Shown in pieces: positions 48,669 to 55,295 of a DNA stretch of 64,000 nucleotides. A program made the position numbers and the translations under genes. The notes under the pieces were generated by a model, which worked only from the letters and a program-made list of their open reading frames with translations, was not told the origin of the DNA and ran no database searches. Numbering within the stretch: position 1 is the first letter of the stretch; each line of letters begins with the position of its first letter. The DNA lies in contig NZ_JAMJXC010000003.1 of the NCBI RefSeq assembly GCF_023571765.1, forward strand, positions 124,001 through 188,000, read 5' to 3'. Source of the DNA: Xanthobacter aminoxidans. Its GTDB lineage: Bacteria; Pseudomonadota; Alphaproteobacteria; Rhizobiales; Xanthobacteraceae.

Positions 48669-49475
48669 ATGAAGATCAAGGGAAAGCGAATCCTCCTCAC
48701 CGGCGGATCGAGCGGCATCGGCCGTGCCATCGCCACCGCTCTGGCGGCAGACGGCGCACGCCTCGTGCTCACCGGCCGCCGGCCAGAGGTGCTGGCGGAG
48801 GCGGTGGGCGCGCTCAAGGCGTCCGGCGCCGAGGTCCACGGCATCCCTGGCGACGTGACCGATCCTGCGGACCGTGCGGCCATGCTGGACGGCGCGGTGG
48901 CGGCTCTGGGCGGCCTCGACATTCTCATAAACAATGCCGGCGGCGTGCGCGCCGGCCGGCTGGAGGAGACGAGCGAGGCCGACATCCGCGCCATGATCGA
49001 GGTGGACCTGATCGCGCCCATCCTCCTCACCCGCGTTGCGCTGCCGGCGCTGCGGGCGAGCGGCGAGGGGCTGATCGTGGACATCACCTCCGCCATCGCG
49101 CTCATCGGCATGCCGTTCTACGCCACCTATGCGGCGGCGAAGGCTGGCCTCGCGCGCTTCGACGAGGCGCTTCGGCGGGAACTGGCGGGAGAAGGCGTGC
49201 GCGTCCTCACCGTCTATCCCGGCGCCACCGACACGCCCATGATGCGCAGCAGCCGCGCCGGACCGGAGGTCGGTTTCAGCCGCGAACCTGCCGAGGCGGT
49301 GGCCGAAGCGGTTGTCGCCGGCATCGCGGCCGATGCCTTCGAGGTGGTGCGGGGCGGCGAGGCGCGGGCGCAGATGATCGCGCTCAACCGCACCGACCCG
49401 CTCGCCCTCGATGCCCGCTTCGCCACCCTCAAGGACGCCCTCGGCGAAGCCGTGCGCGACCACGCAGCCCTCTAG
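48669..49475 (+). CDS. Short-chain dehydrogenase/reductase
   Basis: 268-residue SDR. The cofactor site TGGSSGIGRA (about residues 11-20), NNAG (about 91-94), catalytic Ser in DITSAIA and YATYAAAK with Tyr-x3-Lys are all present. The arginine pair after the second strand (TGRRPE) points to NADP(H). Substrate unknown. It follows the GST gene by 16 bases and may be co-transcribed. It is the last host gene before the Mu-like element. Confidence 0.9.
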   Translation: MKIKGKRILLTGGSSGIGRAIATALAADGARLVLTGRRPEVLAEAVGALKASGAEVHGIPGDVTDPADRAAMLDGAVAALGGLDILINNAGGVRAGRLEETSEADIRAMIEVDLIAPILLTRVALPALRASGEGLIVDITSAIALIGMPFYATYAAAKAGLARFDEALRRELAGEGVRVLTVYPGATDTPMMRSSRAGPEVGFSREPAEAVAEAVVAGIAADAFEVVRGGEARAQMIALNRTDPLALDARFATLKDALGEAVRDHAAL

Positions 49476-49505
49476 GCGCTCACGCCTCCACGCCGATGCC
49501 ACGTC

Positions 49506-49532
49506 GCCCTGCCGGTCGATCACCGACAGGGC
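49506..49532 (+). terminator. Hairpin after the SDR gene
   Basis: GCCCTG-c-CGGT, five-base loop, ACCG-a-CAGGGC. One mismatch and no clear T-run. Probable weak terminator of the GST-SDR unit. The rest of 49476-49648 shows no gene. Confidence 0.45.
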
Positions 49533-49644
49533 GGCGGCGGTGCCGACCCGCTCCGGTTATGAGCGTATCGAGGTCGTTCAGCGCCCGGCGTCAGCGACAT
49601 TTAATTCCGGAATCCTGTTGGTGCTCCAGCGACAAAGAGCGATC

Positions 49645-49649
49645 GCGCT
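49645..49649. repeat. Putative target-site duplication, left (GCGCT)
   Basis: GCGCT at the left border matches GCGCT at 58178-58182 outside the right border. It overlaps the terminal T of the TG dinucleotide by one base, so the exact boundary is uncertain by one position. Confidence 0.5.
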
Positions 49650-49699
49650 GACTCTGTAGACACTCTTTGACGATCTCCGGCGGTCCCTGTCGATCTTTT
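49649..49699 (+). repeat. Element end with MuA-type binding repeats (left in window)
   Basis: TG at 49649, CTCTTTGACGATCT from 49663 and CTGTCGATCTTTT at 49687-49699. The same motifs occur in inverted orientation at the other end, as expected for transposase-binding sites. By gene order this corresponds to the Mu right end. Confidence 0.65.
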
Positions 49700-49755
49700 G
49701 CGGGATTTCGCGACATTGAGCGGGATTCCGTGGGATGGGGCTGTGCGCGCGATCG

Positions 49756-50088
49756 TCACCGGCGCGAGCGCAGCCGCTTCCAATAGGCGTAAGCGGCAGT
49801 TCGGGACGGGGTGCGGTTCGAGCCGAACTGGATGCGGCACGCCTCAAGCGCTTCCACCAAGCGACCGCGACCAAAGCTTTCGGCCAAGAAGGTGGTAACC
49901 TCCATATCTCGCTCCACCGGAGACCTCGACGGCACGGCGGGGACCGCTGGGGCAGGACTATCGTGAGCTTCTCGCCGCTGACATTCGAGAAGCGCGGCGT
50001 AGTCGGTAATGGGGATCGTCACCACGGCCACGCCCGCGATGGTCGCATAGAGAGGAAATGGCTCGGGTTCGTTGGCGTGGTCTTTCAT
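49756..50088 (-). CDS. Hypothetical protein in the Mu-like element
   Basis: 110-residue protein, no recognised domain. The C-terminal half (SRSPVERDMEVTTFLAESFGRGRLVEALEACRIQFG, then RTPSRTAAYAYWKRLR) looks like a compact helical module ending in a basic tail, as in small phage proteins with a recognition helix. ATG at 50088 is chosen because the longer frame adds an unlikely leader. No strong ribosome site. It occupies the cargo position near the Mu right end, divergent from the next small gene. Confidence 0.55.
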   Translation of the reverse strand: MKDHANEPEPFPLYATIAGVAVVTIPITDYAALLECQRREAHDSPAPAVPAVPSRSPVERDMEVTTFLAESFGRGRLVEALEACRIQFGSNRTPSRTAAYAYWKRLRSRR

Positions 50089-50179
50089 GGGGTCGATGAC
50101 CTCAGCGGAACAGGTGATCGTCGCCGCAGCTCGCGCTATATTCGACGGGTAGAGGAACACACTCAGGGGATTTGCAGAC

Positions 50180-50398
50180 GTGAGCGCGGCGCTTCAGGAA
50201 TGGGAAGTCAAGGTAGCGCTCTCCCGCCGCTATTACGATCGGTTCGGCGAGCAGTCCCTTGGGCACTTCAATGACTTCGCACAGGCCGCGGACGAGATGA
50301 TTCTCGTGATGGAGCGCTCTCTGGAGCGCGGCACTCCGATGACAGAGGGCGAGCTGGCTTGGCTCAACCGGCATGTTCGTGCGGACGTGATCTACTGA
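50180..50398 (+). CDS. Small hypothetical protein in the Mu-like element
   Basis: 72 residues, GTG start at 50180, acidic and helical in appearance (QEWEVKVALSRRYYDRFGEQ, DEMILVMERSLERG). Residue composition is protein-like, but no family is recognised. It is one of only two plus-strand genes in the element (the other is the repressor) and is divergent from the gene at 49756-50088. Possibly an accessory cargo gene. Confidence 0.5.
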   Translation: MSAALQEWEVKVALSRRYYDRFGEQSLGHFNDFAQAADEMILVMERSLERGTPMTEGELAWLNRHVRADVIY

Positions 50399-50492
50399 TC
50401 GGGACACCGTGCTTGCCGACGCGCCTTCTCAGGGTGCCGCATTTCCCGATTTACCGTTGAACCGTTCGGTTCCGACTTCGTCGGAGTGGAAA

Positions 50493-50554
50493 GCCGGCCG
50501 CCGTCTGCGTCGCGCTCTTGCCGCAGCGCTACGCGTTCAGTGACGGCGGCCGGC
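50493..50554. repeat. 13-bp inverted repeat
   Basis: GCCGGCCGCCGTC at 50493-50505 and its exact complement at 50542-50554, with a 36-base loop. It lies in the 204-base gene-free gap downstream of the head protein gene; no coding sequence is seen there. Confidence 0.6.
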
Positions 50555-50561
50555 CGCCTCG

Positions 50562-50595
50562 GCCGCACTCCCCATGGAACCGGAAGGAGTGCGGC
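50562..50595 (-). terminator. Hairpin after the head protein gene
   Basis: GCCGCACTCC (50562-50571) pairs with GGAGTGCGGC (50586-50595). It begins 8 bases beyond the minus-strand head gene stop, in the right place to end that transcript, though without a T-run. Confidence 0.45.
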
Positions 50596-50602
50596 GAGCC
50601 GG

Positions 50603-51517
50603 TTAGGACAGCCAGGCAGACACGATGGGCTTGGCTGTGCCCGCCCATTCGTTCTGCACCGCCACGGAGGTGCCACCCACCGTGACAATGCGCGTGCCAT
50701 TGTTGAGCAGGCGCATGGCCGCGCCTTCAAGCGCGGTCGGCACGACGATGATGTTCGGTTTCACACCCAGCGGGCGGCCGCCGTCGCCGCGCAGGTTCAT
50801 CATCGCGGCGCGCGCCGCCTCGTAGTTCTCGGCCGTGAGTTCTGCCTTTGAGGCATAGGCGAGCTGCCACAGGCCAAAGCCGGCATTGGATCGGGCACGC
50901 ACGCCATAGACGTACTCGTCCTTCCAGAACACGTTGGCGTCGCCATCGTCATTCAGCGGCGTGAGCCGGTAGGGAATGCGCTCCTGATAGACCATCGGCT
51001 TGATAGCCCGGCTGCAATCCAGCAGGAACCAAGCCGGCCCGGAGCCGGCCTGCATGTTGCTGGCGGACACCACCTCGCCGGCCGCGTTCTGCACCGGATG
51101 GTCGGTGTCGAAGAAGTATTGCTTGTCGTAGCAGGTGGTGGTGAAGCCCTGCGAAAGCAGAGAAAAGACAAGCTCATCGGGATGCTCGGCCGCGCTCTTT
51201 CCCATCTCCTCCATTATGGGCGAGAAGACCCCGTAGCGATCATCTTCGATGTAAGTCCGGCCAACGCTGACCGTGCTTTCGAACTTCTTGTTCGTGATCG
51301 CATAGGAGTGGGCGGCGAGGTTGTGCACCACCCTATCGCCCACCCACTCGCGCATCTTGGGAAACTGGCCGAGCCACCCATAGGTCTCAGCCGAGGCCGA
51401 AGACGGCACCACCATCGCAACGTCGCGATAGGCGCTGTCCGCGCCGCCATAACCCTTGGTGAAGGCGGCGTTGAAGGCATTGAAAAGGCTGTCGAGATTG
51501 CCGCGATTGACAAGCAT
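50603..51517 (-). CDS. Mu-like major head subunit (gpT)
   Basis: 304-residue major capsid protein of the Mu gpT family. Seen: LFNAFNAAFTKGYGG near the N-terminus, YGWLGQFPKMREWVGDR, VSVGRTYIEDDRYGVFSPIMEEMG and YGVRARSNAGFGLWQLAY, all characteristic of Mu T. Length equals that of the phage protein, and the frame is intact. It follows the protease gene by three bases, as in Mu. No portal or terminase gene is present to use such a capsid. Confidence 0.9.
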   Translation of the reverse strand: MLVNRGNLDSLFNAFNAAFTKGYGGADSAYRDVAMVVPSSASAETYGWLGQFPKMREWVGDRVVHNLAAHSYAITNKKFESTVSVGRTYIEDDRYGVFSPIMEEMGKSAAEHPDELVFSLLSQGFTTTCYDKQYFFDTDHPVQNAAGEVVSASNMQAGSGPAWFLLDCSRAIKPMVYQERIPYRLTPLNDDGDANVFWKDEYVYGVRARSNAGFGLWQLAYASKAELTAENYEAARAAMMNLRGDGGRPLGVKPNIIVVPTALEGAAMRLLNNGTRIVTVGGTSVAVQNEWAGTAKPIVSAWLS

Positions 51518-51520
51518 GGC

Positions 51521-52498
51521 TCACGCTCCAGTTTCAGTGAAGGCGCGGGCCTTCGCATAGTCTTCGGCGGTGACGCCCATGCGTTCGCAGATAACGCGCT
51601 CCTCTTCAGAGAGGTGCGTCGCTCTGTGCTGCGCCGCGATCTGGCGGCCCGTCGCCTTCGGATCGACAATCCGGTTGAAGGCGCCACGGGTGCGCTCAAC
51701 GAAGGCATCGAAGGCGGGCTTGTTCACTGTGCAGAGGGCGACCCCCCAGGTGCGCAGCGCGGGCGGCAAGTTGCCGTGCCCGATCTGGCGGGACACGTGG
51801 TCTTCCGCCGCCTGCCGCGAGATGCCGCAATTCAGCCGGTTGACTTCGGCGACGGCATTTTCGAGCACCCCTATGGGCACAAACTGGCTGGGATCGGGCT
51901 GGGAGGCGTGGGCGGAAGCGGTCAGGTCGCCCACCTTCGCGAGGATGTCGGCGGCGGTAGCATCGGCGGCGAGCCCGAGAAGGGTTCGCAAGTTGTTGAG
52001 CAAGGCGTCGACTTCGGTCGGGTCCATGGGTGTCTCCGCACGCGCAAGGGCGGTCAGTTCAAGGTTTGGATGGTTGGTGAGGGCGGCGCGAAGGAGGCAC
52101 GTCACGGTGCCATCCGTCGTGTGGTGGAAGACCGGCGAGAGATAGCGATACTCACGTTTGGCGAGGAAGGCGGAAGCCGTCTCTGTCCATTTCACCCGGC
52201 CCCAGATGCCGTTGGCGCGGGTTTGCAGCGCATCGATCCATCCAGCGGCAGGAGCGGGTTGACCGTTCTTCGGTGCAAGGTCGGTCTGATGCTCGTAGTC
52301 CACCACCATGGCGCGAGAGCCGGCCATCAGCTGGGTTTGCCGAAGCACCGGAGCCGCGTCGCCGAGGCGATAAGGCCCCCGACCGTCGCGGCCGGAGAAG
52401 GTGCCGAGCGGCAGGAGATGGATCCATGTTTCCGCAGCACCTGTCGCCTCGGTGCAAAGCGCGATGCTGGTGCGGGAGGGGGCGGACGGCGCGGCCAT
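51521..52498 (-). CDS. Mu-like head protease/scaffold (gpI)
   Basis: 325-residue phage protease of the Mu I family. The N-terminal protease part has HLLPLGTFSGRDGRGPY, AMVVDYEHQTDL, AAGWIDAL and FLAKREYRYLSPVF. The rest, from about residue 150, is the scaffold-like region. In Mu it processes the procapsid and its C-terminal product (Z) scaffolds assembly. Frame intact. It overlaps the start of the upstream Mor-type gene's stop by one base, and the head gene follows at once. Confidence 0.88.
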   Translation of the reverse strand: MAAPSAPSRTSIALCTEATGAAETWIHLLPLGTFSGRDGRGPYRLGDAAPVLRQTQLMAGSRAMVVDYEHQTDLAPKNGQPAPAAGWIDALQTRANGIWGRVKWTETASAFLAKREYRYLSPVFHHTTDGTVTCLLRAALTNHPNLELTALARAETPMDPTEVDALLNNLRTLLGLAADATAADILAKVGDLTASAHASQPDPSQFVPIGVLENAVAEVNRLNCGISRQAAEDHVSRQIGHGNLPPALRTWGVALCTVNKPAFDAFVERTRGAFNRIVDPKATGRQIAAQHRATHLSEEERVICERMGVTAEDYAKARAFTETGA

Positions 52499-52875
52499 CA
52501 GGCTCCCTCTCTGTCTTTGCCGGTCCGGCCGTACTCAAAAAGTATCCGGTGGACCGTCGCAGCGGAGCAGCCCGCCGCGCGGCAAATCTCATCGTAAGAC
52601 AGGCCACGGTCCCGATAGGCGAGAACACGCCAAGTCCGTGCGACCGGGACCTTAAGGTACTCACCGCCCTTTGCTGCCGAAAGTCGTTCTAGGGCGTCAT
52701 TCCCGAGGATGGGAAACAAAACGCTGGTGTCGATGGATTTTCTTACGCCGGTTGGAACATAAATGCGGCTTCCGGATGCGTACTCTATCAATTTTAGCGT
52801 CATATCCGGGCCAATGGAAGATATTAGCTCTTCCAATTCGCGCGGATGTGGCGGAAGTGTTGCTTGGTCGTACAT
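52498..52875 (-). CDS. Mor-family transcriptional activator, copy 2
   Basis: 125-residue protein matching the Mor/C activator family of Mu: a dimerisation part (MTLKLIEYASGSRIYVPTG) and a C-terminal HTH (RVLAYRDRGLSYDEICRAAGCSAATVHRILFEYG). Mor or C would switch on middle or late genes. It is preceded by a palindrome CTTCGCGAAG at 52899-52908 and by a hairpin that ends the other Mor-type gene. It immediately precedes the protease and head genes. Confidence 0.82.
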   Translation of the reverse strand: MYDQATLPPHPRELEELISSIGPDMTLKLIEYASGSRIYVPTGVRKSIDTSVLFPILGNDALERLSAAKGGEYLKVPVARTWRVLAYRDRGLSYDEICRAAGCSAATVHRILFEYGRTGKDREGA

Positions 52876-52958
52876 CAGGTTCGCATCTCGTGTTCGACCT
52901 TCGCGAAGTTTCGTACTTCTCTCGTTTGATGATTACGTCATGCCCCAGCATTGAGGTA

Positions 52959-52978
52959 ATGCCCCTAAGCGGGGGCAT
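52959..52978 (-). terminator. Hairpin between the two Mor-type genes
   Basis: ATGCCCC, six-base loop, GGGGCAT, beginning 15 bases after the stop of the first Mor-type gene. It may separate the transcription of the two activators. Confidence 0.45.
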
Positions 52979-52992
52979 ATCGAGCGATACGA

Positions 52993-53385
52993 TCAGGTCC
53001 GAGGCGCTCCGACGATTCCTTTGCCCCTTATCCGCTTCGCACCGAAATCGCCTAATATCCGGTAGACCGTTCGTTCAGTGGTCCCAGCGCGGCGAGCAAT
53101 TTCGGCGACGGACAGACCTTTTGCTCGGTAGATGAGAATTCGCCAGCTGAGGGCACGGGGCACCATGAATGCAAGGCCCCCAAATTTTCCGGCCAACTTC
53201 TCGCAGGCATTCGCGCCTATCAGGTCCGATATTTTTGACTGATGAAAATCGCGCGAGCTTACATAAATTCTGGTTCCGCCGAATGCCTCGATAAGTACTA
53301 ATGCAGCATGTGGACCAATGAGTGCGACGAGCTTTTCTTCGCCGCCAGTCGGAAGTGGGAGGCCGCTATTTTGGTCCAAGCGCAT
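52993..53385 (-). CDS. Mor-family transcriptional activator, copy 1
   Basis: 130-residue Mor-family protein with ALVLIEAFGGTRIYVSS, then ACEKLAGKFGGLAFMVPRALSWRI and the HTH LSVAEIARRAGTTERTVYRILGDFG. It is closer to textbook Mor than the second copy. The two are clearly related but diverged. In Mu, Mor controls the middle promoter and the related C protein controls late promoters, so this pair may be Mor and C. Start ATG at 53385. Confidence 0.85.
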   Translation of the reverse strand: MRLDQNSGLPLPTGGEEKLVALIGPHAALVLIEAFGGTRIYVSSRDFHQSKISDLIGANACEKLAGKFGGLAFMVPRALSWRILIYRAKGLSVAEIARRAGTTERTVYRILGDFGAKRIRGKGIVGAPRT

Positions 53386-53826
53386 CTCGAATTTGAACGG
53401 GGGCTGATATCCGCTACCGGACGATGCGCTATAGAAAGCTCATGCTCGCACCTGACAGCAATGATGACAGGTGCAGGCTGAGAGGTTCGGTTTCGGGAGG
53501 GCGATATCTGTGCAGCGCAGGACGATCCCGGCCCGTGGCTCTCAGGCGTGGCCGCCAAGGGGGTACGCCATCCTCCCCGTAGCGCAGGCCCGCAGCCAAG
53601 GCGGGATCAACGAACCGGACCGGCGAATTTCCCGGTTGTCAGGGCGGCCACGATCACAGCGTGCCATCAGTTTCGGGAGGGCGCAAATTCAGGGCTTGGA
53701 TGGGCCAACCGCCGCGCTGTGCCTGAGCGGAGCCGTTGAGAGGCGAATAAGAGGCCTAAGATGCCACTTGGAGCGGCGACGGCTCGGCGGGTAGGGAATG
53801 TGTGCGCAACGGAAGGAAAAGGGGCG
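53386..53826. other. Gene-free 440-base region inside the element
   Basis: No convincing gene on either strand; open frames here have low-complexity, Arg/Gly-rich translations. It holds a 14-base direct repeat GTTTCGGGAGGGCG at 53490-53503 and 53670-53683. In full-length Mu-like phages, the interval around Mor carries further early genes, so this may mark lost sequence. It also likely holds the promoter of the Mor-type gene. Confidence 0.5.
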
Positions 53827-54264
53827 TCACCGCGCCCCGGATGCGTTTTCGGCTACGCGGGCCAATTTCCGCCGGATCATCGCCCGAAGGCCATTGATGG
53901 CTTTGGCGGCCGTCTTGCGATCCGCGAAGCGCAGGGCGCTGATTTGATAGCTGCGTTCCAGCCAGGAGTTCAGCGCCGCCTCGTTGTCGTTCTCCGCCCA
54001 CTGTTGCCAGAGCTGGCGAAGCAGTTCCACCTGACTCGGTGTTGCCATGCCCGGGCGCTCGCCATAGGTGCGTTTGGTCCAGTCGGACCGGAAGCCGAGC
54101 GAGGCGAAATAGATCATCGCGGCATCGAAGCCGCGCTGATCGAGGTCGCGGGCGCTCATGGCGCCGCCGCACTTATAGAGAATGGCGCGGTATGTGATTT
54201 CGTCGAGCTTCAACCGCGCCTTGGCGACATGGAGCAGCCCGATCTGCTTGCTATTCAGCGGCAT
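53827..54264 (-). CDS. GemA/gp16-like regulatory protein (DUF1018)
   Basis: 145-residue protein of the Mu gp16/GemA family. It begins MPLNSKQIGLLHVAKARLKLDEITYRAIL and has LGFRSDWTKRTYGERPGMATPSQVELLRQLW, the family core, ending with a basic stretch. In Mu it modulates host gene expression and early/late events. ATG at 54264 is chosen because it starts the conserved domain; the frame is open further upstream. It overlaps the end of the next upstream gene by 14 bases. Confidence 0.85.
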   Translation of the reverse strand: MPLNSKQIGLLHVAKARLKLDEITYRAILYKCGGAMSARDLDQRGFDAAMIYFASLGFRSDWTKRTYGERPGMATPSQVELLRQLWQQWAENDNEAALNSWLERSYQISALRFADRKTAAKAINGLRAMIRRKLARVAENASGAR

Positions 54265-54526
54265 GGGCGGTGCCCTTGACGCCCGAGTTTCGGAGCGAAT
54301 GAAGAAGTTGATGATGTCGGTGCGCGATCTCGCCGATGTTTTCCAAGCTGCTTGCAACTGCGCCAGCGATAAGGCCGGCACCGATCATGGCCTTGGGACT
54401 CCAATCTGTATTTTCGGAGAGGAGTGATTCGCTAATGAAGTGGGAAATATGTGCAAGGTTGTCCGCTATGCAGGATATTTCTTCGTGTCCGCTCTCAAAC
54501 AAATTCGGATCTATGAGGTGAAACAT
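54251..54526 (-). CDS. Small hypothetical phage protein
   Basis: 91 residues, no known family. It starts MFHLIDPNLFESGHEEISCIADNLAHISHFISESLL and has a hydrophobic short stretch AMIGAGLIAGAVASSLENIGEIAH. A textbook AAAGGAGA ribosome site lies six bases before the ATG at 54526. Position between the B gene and gemA matches the small early orfs of Mu-like phages. Function not assigned. Confidence 0.7.
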   Translation of the reverse strand: MFHLIDPNLFESGHEEISCIADNLAHISHFISESLLSENTDWSPKAMIGAGLIAGAVASSLENIGEIAHRHHQLLHSLRNSGVKGTAHAAE

Positions 54527-54539
54527 TGGCGTCTCCTTT

Positions 54540-55295
54540 TTAGGCGTATTGCCGGATTGCAGAACGGAACTGCGGAAGAATTTCGATAGCGTCGAGTATG
54601 TGGGATGCGCGAATGACCTTTTCGGCTCCAAGCTGACGAGCCATTTTGAGGACGCGCACAACGCCATCGGCATGGAATTTGGCGCCTATGGCCCTCAAAA
54701 GGCGGTAGGCATCCATGCCCTCCGTCCCGAAGGCGCTGGCGAGAAGGTCTGCGTCATCCTCAAGAATGGATTCGATCGGCTCTCGGAAAGTGACGCGGCG
54801 ACTGATTTGGGCGAATGCCCCGTGATCGGTGTTAACTCGTTTCAGAACTTCGTTGTTTCCGCAGAAAACGAAGGAGATATTGCCGCCATCCTCGACGCTC
54901 ATATGCAGAAGCTGACGCAACGATTTGAGCGGAAGATTTTGAGCTTCATCGAGAATTACGATGTGGGGGCTCGATGGCGGCATTTCACTGTCTTGACTGC
55001 TCCAGAGTGGCACGTTGAACTTGAGCAGCCGGTGCTCAAGATCTGAGATGCTGCCGCCGCCGTAGAGCCCGACCTGCAGGCACATCTCTTCCAACAATGA
55101 CCGCAGCGACCCCGCGAGGATGGGCGTGATTGTGAACATCGCCGTCAGCGGATGGCTTTCCTTGTAGGCATTGAGCGCGACCGTCTTGCCGACCCCCGGC
55201 ACGCCGATGATGGCCGCGTTCGTTTCCATCCGGCGCGCGAGGTCGATCGTCCGGCTCACACGCTGGGCTACGGACGTTTCGACGAAGAACTTCAT
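54540..55295 (-). CDS. MuB-like AAA+ ATPase, transposition target protein
   Basis: 251-residue ATPase. Walker A GVPGVGKT (residues 31-38), Walker B IVILDEAQ (about 112-119), sensor-like FCGNNE. It is of the MuB/TniB/ExeA type, which binds target DNA, activates the transposase and gives target immunity. Shorter than Mu B (312 residues) because the N-terminal helix-turn-helix is missing. It overlaps the end of the transposase gene by four bases. Confidence 0.9.
   Translation of the reverse strand: MKFFVETSVAQRVSRTIDLARRMETNAAIIGVPGVGKTVALNAYKESHPLTAMFTITPILAGSLRSLLEEMCLQVGLYGGGSISDLEHRLLKFNVPLWSSQDSEMPPSSPHIVILDEAQNLPLKSLRQLLHMSVEDGGNISFVFCGNNEVLKRVNTDHGAFAQISRRVTFREPIESILEDDADLLASAFGTEGMDAYRLLRAIGAKFHADGVVRVLKMARQLGAEKVIRASHILDAIEILPQFRSAIRQYA

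Noticed and set aside
53471-53794. Possible 107-residue gene in the element's gene-free gap
   Set aside because: Arg/Gly-rich composition with no ribosome site or family resemblance.
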